DNA of 64,000 bases from Caulobacteraceae bacterium (GTDB lineage Bacteria > Pseudomonadota > Alphaproteobacteria > Caulobacterales > Caulobacteraceae). The translations under genes were made by a program, and so were the position numbers. This document shows positions 46,619 to 55,322 of this stretch, piece by piece. Positions within the stretch are counted from its first letter, which is position 1, and each line of letters starts with the position of its first letter. The notes beneath the pieces are model-generated. The model searched no databases. It was not told the DNA's origin and saw only the letters and a list, made by a program, of their open reading frames with translations. The stretch covers positions 124,001 to 188,000 of the forward strand of contig CANJLK010000001.1 in the NCBI GenBank assembly GCA_947475465.1. The letters run 5' to 3'.

Positions 46619-48961
46619 ATGAGAAATTCGGACAAGCTTCGTTGGCTGAGCGCGTCTTCCGCGGTGATCGCACTGTCCATGGCGATCGCGCCTGCGGCCA
46701 AGGCCGAAGCCGCCGCCGGCGCCGCCGCCGCGTCTGCCGCGCCGGTCGCGGTTGAAGAAGTCATGGTCACCGGCCGTAAGCGGGCCAAGGCCGAAGTGCT
46801 GCAACAGACCCCGATCGCCGCCACCGCGGTGAACGCCCAGCAGATCGAAGCCGCCCACGCGGTCGACCTGATCGACCTGGGCCGCCTGACGCCGGGCGTG
46901 TCCTTCCAGCAGGCCAACAGCGCCTACTACAACGACTTCCAGATGCGCGGCATGGGCAACGCGGGCACCTCGCCCCAGGACGAGCCCCCGGTCGGCATCA
47001 TCTATGACGGCATCTATCTGGGCACCGGCACCGGCGCGAACCTCGACCTGTTCGACGTCCAGGACGTCTCGGTCCTGCGCGGCCCGCAAGGCACCCTGTT
47101 TGGCCGGAACGTCACCGCCGGCGCGGTTGTGATCAACACCAACGGCGCGAGCTTCAACAAGTCGGCCGCCCTGTCGGCCAGCTTCGGCTCCAACAGCGAC
47201 TCCGAAGAAACCGTCGTCCTGAACGCTCCCCTCTGGGGCGACGTGGTCGCCGGCCGCCTGGCGGCCCGCTACCTGCACAACGGCAACTGGGCCAACAACC
47301 CCAACCGCGGCCGCCGGGTCGGCGGCACCGATGACTACATGCTCCGTGGCGCCCTGCTGATCCGCCCGACCGCCGACATCGACATCAACCTGAAGGCCGC
47401 TTATCAGGCCGTCGCTGGCGACGCCCAGCCGGTCCGCGGCCTGTCGCCCAACACGACCCCGGCCTCGACCCTGGTGCCGATCCCGATCTTCTCCTATCCG
47501 CAAGCCAAGGGCTCGGTCACACCGAACGATTGGTGGACGGTGCTCAGCCCCTCCAACAACACCCAGGCGCTGGAAACCCTGAGCTTCATCGGCCAGCTCG
47601 ACTGGCGCCTCCTCGGCGGCGTCCTGACGCTGGTCGAAGGCTACCGCCAGGTCGAAAGCGACAACGCCAACCAGTTTGACGGCTCTTCCGCGCCCTCGTT
47701 CCGGTCCACCGGCCCCTACTACCAATGGCAGGACAGCACCGAAATCCGCTTCGCGCAGGAAGTCGGCCGGCTGAACTACACCGTCGGCGGCTACTACTTC
47801 CTGACCGGCCTGGACTCGGCCCAGCGCCGGACCCTGAACAGCAACATCTTCTCGACCTCGGCGGCGGTGAACCCGATCTGCGCCACAAACCGCAACAACA
47901 CCACGCCGCTCTGCGTGACGGGCTCGAGCTTCAGCGACACGGCGCAGCGCGCCCTGCAAACCACCTGGAGCACGGCGCTGTTCGCGGAAGGCGACTTCGC
48001 CATCACCGACAACCTGACCTTCACGGCCGGTATCCGTCAGACCCGCGAACACAAGCGCGCCGTCGTGGCGGGCTTCGCCGCCATCCCGGTCAGCGGCGCC
48101 GATTGCAGCCGGACCATTCAGGTCTGCAACTTCGGCCCGACCCGCACCTACGCGGCGTCCAACGTGTCGCCCAAGGCCGGCCTGTCCTACAAGTTCGACA
48201 CCAACCACATGGTGTTCGGCTCGGTGACCCGCGGCTTCCGCAGCGGCGGCTACTCGCTCCGCGGCGCGGCCCTGACCTTCGCGCCCTACGGCGCGGAAAA
48301 GGTGACCGCCTATGAACTGGGCACCAAGAACGACTTCCTGGATCACCGCCTGCGCCTGAACGCCACGGTGTTCCTGAGCAAGTATAACAACCTGCAACGG
48401 ACCGTGACCCAGCAGGACCCGGTTCAAGGGATCATCCAGTCGACCTTCAACGCCGCCACCGCGACGATCAAGGGCATCGAACTGGAAGGCATCGCCCAGC
48501 TGAACCAGAACTGGAGCGTCAACGCGGTCTACGGTTACGTCGATGCGAAGTACGACAACTTCGCCGGCCTGACCAACGCCGCCGGCGTCTACACCGCCTT
48601 CGCGCCGGTCTCCGACCTGAAGTTCAACCGCCTGCCGGACACCACCGCCGGCATCAGCCTGAACTACAAGGGTGACCTGGGCGACATGGGGACCCTGTCG
48701 GGCCGCCTGGGCGCCTCCTACTCCAGCCACTACTTCTTCGACGACGTGAACACGCCGACGAACGACCAAAAGGCTTACACCCTGGTCGACAGCACGCTGA
48801 CCTTCGACTCGGCCAGCCGCGACTGGAGCGTCACGATCTACGGCAAGAACCTGACCAAGACCAAGTACGCGCAAGCCGGCGCGAACCTGGGCGGCAACGG
48901 CCAGAACTTCTACATCGGCAAGCCGATCTCCTACGGAGTGAAGGTTGCCCGCAAGTTCTAG
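46619..48961 (+). CDS. TonB-dependent receptor
   Basis: Signal peptide; 'VMVTGRKRAKAEVLQQTPIAATAVNA', 'VSVLRGPQGTLFGRNVTAGAV', C-terminal '...VKVARKF'. Confidence 0.95.
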   Translation: MRNSDKLRWLSASSAVIALSMAIAPAAKAEAAAGAAAASAAPVAVEEVMVTGRKRAKAEVLQQTPIAATAVNAQQIEAAHAVDLIDLGRLTPGVSFQQANSAYYNDFQMRGMGNAGTSPQDEPPVGIIYDGIYLGTGTGANLDLFDVQDVSVLRGPQGTLFGRNVTAGAVVINTNGASFNKSAALSASFGSNSDSEETVVLNAPLWGDVVAGRLAARYLHNGNWANNPNRGRRVGGTDDYMLRGALLIRPTADIDINLKAAYQAVAGDAQPVRGLSPNTTPASTLVPIPIFSYPQAKGSVTPNDWWTVLSPSNNTQALETLSFIGQLDWRLLGGVLTLVEGYRQVESDNANQFDGSSAPSFRSTGPYYQWQDSTEIRFAQEVGRLNYTVGGYYFLTGLDSAQRRTLNSNIFSTSAAVNPICATNRNNTTPLCVTGSSFSDTAQRALQTTWSTALFAEGDFAITDNLTFTAGIRQTREHKRAVVAGFAAIPVSGADCSRTIQVCNFGPTRTYAASNVSPKAGLSYKFDTNHMVFGSVTRGFRSGGYSLRGAALTFAPYGAEKVTAYELGTKNDFLDHRLRLNATVFLSKYNNLQRTVTQQDPVQGIIQSTFNAATATIKGIELEGIAQLNQNWSVNAVYGYVDAKYDNFAGLTNAAGVYTAFAPVSDLKFNRLPDTTAGISLNYKGDLGDMGTLSGRLGASYSSHYFFDDVNTPTNDQKAYTLVDSTLTFDSASRDWSVTIYGKNLTKTKYAQAGANLGGNGQNFYIGKPISYGVKVARKF

Positions 48962-48989
48962 TCTAACGTCTAGAATGTGATCGAAAGTC

Positions 48990-49023
48990 GAGGCGTGGGG
49001 CGTTCCCCACGCCTCTTCTTTTT
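48990..49023 (+). terminator. Rho-independent terminator GAGGCGTGGGG-CGTT-CCCCACGCCTC-TTCTTTTT
   Basis: 11-bp perfect stem with U-tract, 28 nt after the TBDR stop. Confidence 0.93.
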
Positions 49024-49066
49024 GCTCAAATGGTTCGGACCAAGAAAACCAAAAAGGGAGTCAAAC

Positions 49067-49924
49067 ATGGCCCGGGATATGGAAGACGAAAACGGCCTGG
49101 TGGTCGGCGCCTACACCGAGAAGCGCGGTGAGGTGGGCTGGATCATCATGCGCGACTACGACAAAACGTCGAACGCCTCGCTGACCGCCAAGAAGTACAT
49201 CCACATCATGCAGGCGGTCGGCCAGGCCCTGCACGACTTCCGCTACGATCCCGAAGTCCGCTGCATCGTGCTGACCGGCGAGAACGACGGCGAGTTCTAC
49301 CGCGTGGCCCGCGGCGTCTCCTACGACGACCCGGGCAACCGCGCGCGGCTCAATCCCATCAACCGCAAGGGCCCCGTGCTCGGCAACACCTTCCCGAACG
49401 CCTTGGAACTGTTCGCCGTGATTGAAAAGCCGATCATTGCGCGGGTGAACGGCGACACGATCGGTTTGGGTCAGGCCTTCTTCTGGGGATGCGACATCAT
49501 CGTTGCGCGGGAAGACGCGATCATCTCCGACGTCCACACCGGCATGCAGACGGTCATCGATTCCAACGGCGAGGTCCGCGGCTTCCCCTGGGCGGTGACG
49601 CCGGGCGATGGGGCCCAGTCCTTCCTGGCCATGTTCATGCCGCCCACGTTGATGAAGGAATATCTGTTCACCTCTCCAGTGTGGTCGATGAAGCGGCTGG
49701 AGCAGATGAACATCGTCAACTACGCGGTGCCCATGAGCGAATTGGACGCCAAGGTCGACGAGATGGTAGCCAAGATCCTGAAGCGGCCGTCGTCGGTCCT
49801 GGCCCACGCCAAGCGGGTCGCGCAGAAGCGCCTGATCGAGAACTGGAACCTGCACCAGGACCTGGCCATGGCCTACGAGCACCTGGACTTCTTCACCCAC
49901 GCCGCCCAGGGCAATATGGACTGA
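49067..49924 (+). CDS. Enoyl-CoA hydratase/isomerase (crotonase) superfamily protein
   Basis: 'VRCIVLTGENDGEFYRVARG', 'IEKPIIARVNGDTIGLGQAFFWGCDIIVARED'. Confidence 0.85.
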   Translation: MARDMEDENGLVVGAYTEKRGEVGWIIMRDYDKTSNASLTAKKYIHIMQAVGQALHDFRYDPEVRCIVLTGENDGEFYRVARGVSYDDPGNRARLNPINRKGPVLGNTFPNALELFAVIEKPIIARVNGDTIGLGQAFFWGCDIIVAREDAIISDVHTGMQTVIDSNGEVRGFPWAVTPGDGAQSFLAMFMPPTLMKEYLFTSPVWSMKRLEQMNIVNYAVPMSELDAKVDEMVAKILKRPSSVLAHAKRVAQKRLIENWNLHQDLAMAYEHLDFFTHAAQGNMD

Positions 49925-49953
49925 TCGCGGCGAGATACTGGCTGCGAATGGTG

Positions 49954-49983
49954 AGGCCGTCGAACCGACCGGTTCGACGGCCT
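49954..49983. terminator. Bidirectional terminator hairpin AGGCCGTCGAACC-GACC-GGTTCGACGGCCT
   Basis: 13-bp stem between convergent crotonase and SnoaL-like genes. Confidence 0.8.
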
Positions 49984-50021
49984 TCGTCATTTTGGCCTGA
50001 CTTGTCGTCAGATTGCGAGCC

Positions 50022-50501
50022 TCAGTTGGCGGAACGGCGGCCCCATCGGCCGGCCAGCTGGCGCCAGCGGTCGGCCACGGCGGCGAACTGGCCCTTGCGT
50101 TCGCGCAGCAGAGCTTCGCTTGGCGGCACGATCCAGGTCATGGTCATGGACGAAAACCGCCATGCGCCGTCGTCGCCGCGCACATATTCGTCCTGATAGT
50201 GGCCAAGGGCGCCGCGGTTGTTGAACGACCAGAAGCCCTTCGCCTTGCCGGGTCCGGTGATCTCGAGGATCGGCATCTGTGCGACGTGGACGTGCAGCTC
50301 CCCGGCCAGGTTCTTGCTCAGGGCGGCCACGAAGGCGGGCGCGCCCTCGTAGTCGCCGCTGCCCACCGAGAAGCGACAGTCAGGCGTGAACAGGGTTTCG
50401 AAATCCTCCCAGGCCAGGGCGTCGAGCAGCAGGCAGTAGCGGGCGCGCAACTGCCTGATGGCCTCCAAGTCGATCAGGTCCTGCAAGGTCATCTGGGTCA
50501 C
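50022..50501 (-). CDS. SnoaL-like/NTF2-fold protein
   Basis: 'IDLEAIRQLRARYCLLLDALAWEDFETLFTPDCRFSVG'. Confidence 0.85.
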   Translation of the reverse strand: MTQMTLQDLIDLEAIRQLRARYCLLLDALAWEDFETLFTPDCRFSVGSGDYEGAPAFVAALSKNLAGELHVHVAQMPILEITGPGKAKGFWSFNNRGALGHYQDEYVRGDDGAWRFSSMTMTWIVPPSEALLRERKGQFAAVADRWRQLAGRWGRRSAN

Positions 50502-50623
50502 GGCGTCCTCCGGCTTTTCTCGCGCACAATCCGCGATCTGCGTCGCGGCGATGCGGCCCAAGGTGCAGTATCCGGCTGGCCGTGGAAAGGCGTCACATCC
50601 GGGCGCAGGCGCAGGGGAACAAT

Positions 50624-51523
50624 ATGGATCTGGGCTTTGTCGGACTGGGCGCCATGGGTCGCGAGATGGCTGGGCGGCTGCTAGACGCCGGCCACGATGT
50701 GGCGGTGTTCAACCGCACGCCGGCCAGGATGGCGCCCTTGACGGCGCGCGGCGCCAGGGGCGCCGAAAGCCTTGCGGACGCCGCCCGCCACGGGGGTCTG
50801 GTGCTGACCATGCTGGCCAATGACGCGGCCCTGCGCGAAGTGGCCCTGGGGCCGGAGGGCCTGATCGCCAGCCTGCCCAGCGGAGGGATTCACGTGGCCA
50901 TGGGCACCCATAGCCTGGACCTGATCAACGCCCTGGCTGAGGCCCATGCGGCGGCCGGGCAGTGGCTGGTCGCCGCCCCCGTCCTGGGACGCCCAGAAGC
51001 GGTTGCGGCGGGACGGCTGGGGATCGTCGTGGCTGGGGCCGACGAAGCATTGCGGCGTTGCCGTCCGGCGCTCGAAGCCATTGGGCCGCGGATCGTCGAG
51101 GCTGGATCGTCGCCCGCCGCCGCGGCTTCTGTGAAGATCGCCAACAACATGCTGCTGGCCTGCGCCATCGAGGCCTTGGGCGAGGCCTTCGCCCTGACCG
51201 ACGCCTGCGGCGTGGACGCGGACCTGTTCCTTTCCGTGATCACCGGCGGGCTGTTCGCCTGTCCGGCCTACGCGACCTACGGCGGACTGATCGCAACCCA
51301 GCGGTTCGAGCCTGCGGGCTTTACCGCCGCCCTGGGCCTGAAGGACGTCAATCTGGCGCTGGCGGCGGGTCTGGGGGTGGGGGTCGCCTTGCCGGCCGCG
51401 GAAGTCTGCCGTGACGGGCTGGCCGACGCGGTCGCCCGGGGCCAGGGGGACCTCGACTGGGCGGTGATGTCGCGGCGCTCGGGCCCGCCCGAGCCGCCCT
51501 ACTCGCCGGCCGCGAAGACGTAG
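50624..51523 (+). CDS. NAD(P)-dependent HIBADH-like dehydrogenase (paralog C)
   Basis: 'DLGFVGLGAMGREMAGRLLDAGHDVAVFNRTP', 'AASVKIANNMLL'. Confidence 0.9.
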   Translation: MDLGFVGLGAMGREMAGRLLDAGHDVAVFNRTPARMAPLTARGARGAESLADAARHGGLVLTMLANDAALREVALGPEGLIASLPSGGIHVAMGTHSLDLINALAEAHAAAGQWLVAAPVLGRPEAVAAGRLGIVVAGADEALRRCRPALEAIGPRIVEAGSSPAAAASVKIANNMLLACAIEALGEAFALTDACGVDADLFLSVITGGLFACPAYATYGGLIATQRFEPAGFTAALGLKDVNLALAAGLGVGVALPAAEVCRDGLADAVARGQGDLDWAVMSRRSGPPEPPYSPAAKT

Positions 51524-52266
51524 TCGGGCAGGCGGTCCATGCCGCGCTGGATGCGGCGCACGTGGGCCCGCGCCGCGCGCTCGGCCTGGGATCCATCATT
51601 GGCGACGATGGCGGCGGTCATCTTCTGGTAGTCGTTGTAGAGGTCGTTCTGGGTCATGATCACGTAGCGGGGCGAGACCTGGGTGCGCATCAGGTAGACG
51701 TGCATGCTGGGCAGGATGCGGATCAGTTCGTTGTTGCCGCCGACCGTGGCCATCACGCGGTAATAGGCGTTACGGGCGCGCACGAAGCCGGCGAATTCCT
51801 CGGGCCGGTTCTTGTGGGCCATGAGCGCGGCCAGGTTGTCGCGCATCAGCCGCGCGCCGGCCGTGTCGCACTGTTCGGCCGCCAGGCGGGCGGCCAGGCC
51901 CACCATCGACTCCATCACCTGCAGGATGTCGCGGACATCGTTGCGCGACAGGGTGCGGACATAGGCGCCCTTGTGGAAGGTGAGCACGACGACGCCCTCG
52001 ACCTCCAGCTTCTTGAGGGCTTCGCGTACGGAGCCGCGGCCCACTCCGTAGGTGACAATGAGATCGGCTTCGATGAGCCGCTGGCCGGGGACATAGCGGC
52101 CTTCGTAGATGCCATCGAGGATCTCGTTGAACACCCGCTCGGAAGGACTGTTGGCCTCGCCGTCGGCCCGCGGGCTGCGCGCGCTCGCGTCGCGGCCCAC
52201 GACCTTGCGCGTGACGCCTGTCCCCTCGCTTGCCGCGGGGGCCCGCTGTCCGATCGACCTTGCCAT
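51499..52266 (-). CDS. GntR family regulator, FadR/FCD subfamily
   Basis: 'ADLIVTYGVGRGSVREALKKLEVEGVVVLTFHKGAYV'. Confidence 0.9.
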   Translation of the reverse strand: MARSIGQRAPAASEGTGVTRKVVGRDASARSPRADGEANSPSERVFNEILDGIYEGRYVPGQRLIEADLIVTYGVGRGSVREALKKLEVEGVVVLTFHKGAYVRTLSRNDVRDILQVMESMVGLAARLAAEQCDTAGARLMRDNLAALMAHKNRPEEFAGFVRARNAYYRVMATVGGNNELIRILPSMHVYLMRTQVSPRYVIMTQNDLYNDYQKMTAAIVANDGSQAERAARAHVRRIQRGMDRLPDYVFAAGE

Positions 52267-52407
52267 ACAGCCCAGGTCCTCCGACCTCTATCCAATCCGC
52301 GACGTCAGCCGCCGCGACGAGACCCTGAGCCATACAGCCAAGGTCGCTCTTCGATTCCCGTCAATCCCGCCTTGCCCGACGCGCGGTCGCCTGATGGAAC
52401 GGCGGCG

Positions 52408-53145
52408 TCAGGTTTTGGCGACCGCGGCTTCGCGTCCGAACAGCGCCTTGAGCGACGCGGCCTTTTCCGCGACCGAGATCTGACTGGTCTGGGCCGCGAA
52501 ATCTGCGCCCGCCGCCCGCCCGCGCTGGACGGCCGGCCGCGCGCCCACCCGATCGAGCCAATGCTTGATGTTGGGAAATTCGCCAATATCCAGCTTCATG
52601 AAGCTGTGGCCGATGACGAAGGGCCAGGTGGCCATGTCGGCGATGGAGTAGTCGCCGGCGATGAAATCGCGGCCTTCCAGCCGTTCGTTCAGCACCCCAT
52701 ACAGCCGCTTTACCTCGCGGTCGTAGCGGTCGCGGGCGTAGGTGAGCTGGTCGGGATTTTCAGCCAGCAGGGGCGCATAGATCAGAAAATGCCCAAGCTG
52801 GCCGGTCATCGGGCCAAGACCCGACAACTGCCACATCAGCCACTGCTCGACCTCGGCGCGCGCGCGCGGGTCCTCCGGATAGAACTGGCCGCTCTTGCGA
52901 CCCAGATAGAGCAGGATGGCGCCGCTCTCGAAGATCGAGATCGGCTTTCCATCCGGACCATCGGGATCGATGATGGCCGGCATCCGATGGTTGGGGCTCA
53001 GCTTGACGAAGTCTGGCCGGTGCTGATCGCCCGCGCGGATGTTCACGCTGGTGAGGGTGTAGGGAAAACCCATCTCCTCCAGCGCGATGGTCACCTTCCA
53101 GCCGTTGACCGTCGGAAAGAAGAAGACCTCTATCGGCGCGCTCAC
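52408..53145 (-). CDS. Glutathione S-transferase-like protein
   Basis: 'IEVFFFPTVNGWKVTIALEEMGFPYTLTSVNI', 'NHRMPAIIDPDG...ISIFESGAILLYLG'; GTG start. Confidence 0.92.
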   Translation of the reverse strand: MSAPIEVFFFPTVNGWKVTIALEEMGFPYTLTSVNIRAGDQHRPDFVKLSPNHRMPAIIDPDGPDGKPISIFESGAILLYLGRKSGQFYPEDPRARAEVEQWLMWQLSGLGPMTGQLGHFLIYAPLLAENPDQLTYARDRYDREVKRLYGVLNERLEGRDFIAGDYSIADMATWPFVIGHSFMKLDIGEFPNIKHWLDRVGARPAVQRGRAAGADFAAQTSQISVAEKAASLKALFGREAAVAKT

Positions 53146-53576
53146 GTCGCCGCGAACCCGACCTTGGCCATGCCCGCCTGGGCGCTTTCGATATCCTGGT
53201 CGGGCATGCCGCCGCTGACGCCCACGCCGCCCACCAGGACGCCGTCGATCACCAAGGGGAAGCCGCCGCCGAAGACGACGACCCGCTCGCCTTGCGGAAT
53301 GCCGGTCATGAGGGGGCCGTTGTCCTTGATCATCGGATACCAGACGTCCGTGGCCAGGCCGAAGCCCGCCGCGGTGTAGGCCTTGTCGTGCGCCCACTTG
53401 ATCGCCAGCAGCGGCGCCCCGTCCATGCGCAGGAAGGCCTTCAGCACCCCGCCCGCGTCGCAGACCGAGATGGCCGCTGCCCGGCCGTTCTCGGCGGCAT
53501 GGGCGGCGATCGCGGCAACCAGGGCGTGGGCGGTGTCAGCGGAAACGGTTCCGCCCGGATAGCTTTTCGCAGTCAT
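53142..53576 (-). CDS. GlcG/HbpS heme-binding-like protein
   Basis: 'RAAAISVCDAGGVLKAFLRMDGAPLLAIKWAHDKAYTAAGFGLAT', 'IDGVLVGGVGVSGGMPDQDIE'. Confidence 0.9.
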   Translation of the reverse strand: MTAKSYPGGTVSADTAHALVAAIAAHAAENGRAAAISVCDAGGVLKAFLRMDGAPLLAIKWAHDKAYTAAGFGLATDVWYPMIKDNGPLMTGIPQGERVVVFGGGFPLVIDGVLVGGVGVSGGMPDQDIESAQAGMAKVGFAAT

Positions 53577-53974
53577 ACGGTTTCCTTGTTGGTTGCGCAG
53601 GTGGGGCAGGCCTGGGCGCATTTGGCGGCGATATTGGCCAGGCGCTTTTCCCGCCATTCGGCGATCTTGGCCAAGGCCTTTGGCGTCGCGTTGTCCTCGG
53701 TCCAGATGGCGTCGCCGCGAATCTGCACCTGGACATCGGTGACGCCCTCAACCGCGCCGGCGGCGATCTGGATGTCGCGCAGGATGTCGTAGGCGTAGGT
53801 GCAGGTCGGGTCGTCGAGCAGCAGGCGCACATGCGCCTCGCCGCCTTCGCCGACGGTGACGGCGTCGATCATCCCGAGTTCGCCGAAGCTCAGCCGGGTG
53901 CCGTTCAGGCGGCTGCAGGGATCGAGCACGTCGCCGACGGCGTGCTCGACCTGGGTTTGCAGGAGACTGGCCAT
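53573..53974 (-). CDS. DUF59/MIP18-like protein with Cys-rich tail
   Basis: 'VLDPCSRL...ELGMIDAV', 'LLLDDPTCTYAYDILRDIQ', C-terminal CAQACPTC. Confidence 0.78.
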   Translation of the reverse strand: MASLLQTQVEHAVGDVLDPCSRLNGTRLSFGELGMIDAVTVGEGGEAHVRLLLDDPTCTYAYDILRDIQIAAGAVEGVTDVQVQIRGDAIWTEDNATPKALAKIAEWREKRLANIAAKCAQACPTCATNKETV

Positions 53975-53997
53975 GGTCGGTTTCCCTCCCGTCCCGA

Positions 53998-55074
53998 TCA
54001 GGCCGCCAGGCCCTTGGCCATGCGGTCGCGGAAGTGGGTCCAGGGCGCGGCGAGACCCGCGGCCTGGCGCTGGGAAACTTCGTCGCCGGCGATCTTGGCC
54101 TTCAGGGCGGCGGAGTCGATGCCGTGCAGGCGCAGGAAGTTCTCGCCCATGATGCCGCGCAGGATTTCCGGCGTCATCTGCGGATAGCCGAAACCTTCGA
54201 CCAGGTCCTGCGGCATCTGGAAGTCGAAGAAGGCGTCGATGATCGGCTGCGGGTGGGTCAGGCAGCAGCCGCTGGCCCAGACGATGCGGTCGCCTGCCCC
54301 GTTCTGCAGCAGCTTGCCCATGAACTCGGCGAAGCGGCGGGGCGCCTTGAAGATCAGGCCGGAAGAGACCTCCAGGTTGAACCAGCAGTTGGGGATGCCG
54401 GCGAGCGCGACGGTCTCGTCCACGAAGGCGAAGCCGGAGTGGACGATCTCGAAGTTCATTTCCGGGAACACGGTGCAGGCTTCCGGCACGTCGGCCACGC
54501 CATAAGGATCGGGACGGACCGGGCCGAACGGGACGGCCTTGTGGACGGCGATGGTCTTGACGCCCAGCTTCAGGGCCTTCTCGATCATGTCGTAGCCGAA
54601 CTTCGGGTCGTCGAGGCGCTGGTCGTAGGTCTTGCCGTTGTGGAAGCGGGCCGCATAGATTTTGAGGCCGTTCACGCCGCGGTCGACCAGCTCTTCCATT
54701 TCATAGACGGCGGTCGCCGGATCGTAGGGGTTGATCGCGCCGTAGATCATGGTGCGTTCCGGGAAGCGCGCCTTCATGGCGAAGCCCTTCTCGGTGTCGC
54801 AGTGGCCGTCCTTGAAGAAGTCCCAGATCGGCGTGCCGTGGTGGCAGGCGATGTCCACCTGGGATTCGTAGAAGATGGATTCCGCGACTTCGTCGCTCGA
54901 CCAGTCGCGCAGGAATTCGTCGCGGGTCAGGGTGGTCGCTTCGTCGCGGCACAGGAAGCCGTGGAAGCCCGCGCCGGCCTCGCAGGCGAGCGCCGATGTC
55001 GGCTGCGCCCAGTTGGACTTGGCCCAATTGTAACCGTGCACAATCGAGTCCACGATGAGCATATCGTTCTTCAT
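53998..55074 (-). CDS. Amidohydrolase-2 type TIM-barrel protein (decarboxylase/hydrolase-like)
   Basis: 'GVNGLKIYAARFHNGKTYDQRLDDPKF', 'NFEIVHSGFAFVDETVALAGIPNCWFNLEV', 'ILRGIMGENFLRLHGID'. Confidence 0.85.
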   Translation of the reverse strand: MKNDMLIVDSIVHGYNWAKSNWAQPTSALACEAGAGFHGFLCRDEATTLTRDEFLRDWSSDEVAESIFYESQVDIACHHGTPIWDFFKDGHCDTEKGFAMKARFPERTMIYGAINPYDPATAVYEMEELVDRGVNGLKIYAARFHNGKTYDQRLDDPKFGYDMIEKALKLGVKTIAVHKAVPFGPVRPDPYGVADVPEACTVFPEMNFEIVHSGFAFVDETVALAGIPNCWFNLEVSSGLIFKAPRRFAEFMGKLLQNGAGDRIVWASGCCLTHPQPIIDAFFDFQMPQDLVEGFGYPQMTPEILRGIMGENFLRLHGIDSAALKAKIAGDEVSQRQAAGLAAPWTHFRDRMAKGLAA

Positions 55075-55222
55075 GCCGTCCTCCTGCGGGACCTGCGGAT
55101 GCGCAGGGTCCGTGCGTTGCCTCCGGAGGTGGAACAGGACGGGTCAATCCCTGACCTCGTTTCCCCACCCCGTTCTGTCGTGGACCCGTCTCTTGGCGAT
55201 CCTGCGACCCTGGCACTGTGGT

Positions 55223-55233
55223 TTGTCCGACAA
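55223..55233. promoter_or_regulatory. Candidate operator, perfect palindrome TTGTCCGACAA
   Basis: Divergent amidohydrolase/thiolase-like promoter region. Confidence 0.5.
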
Positions 55234-55322
55234 CTTTGTCAACTCAACAGTCGTCCAGGCGCTAGCTCTGCGCACAGAAACATGTCTAATCGCGGCAACC
55301 AAAAGACCGCCGGGGAGGTGGA

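Noticed and set aside
46550-48874. 774-aa minus-strand ORF antisense to the second TonB receptor
   Set aside because: Mirror ORF from high-GC codon bias; Arg/Gly/Val/Gln-rich with no domain; the + strand is a clear TBDR
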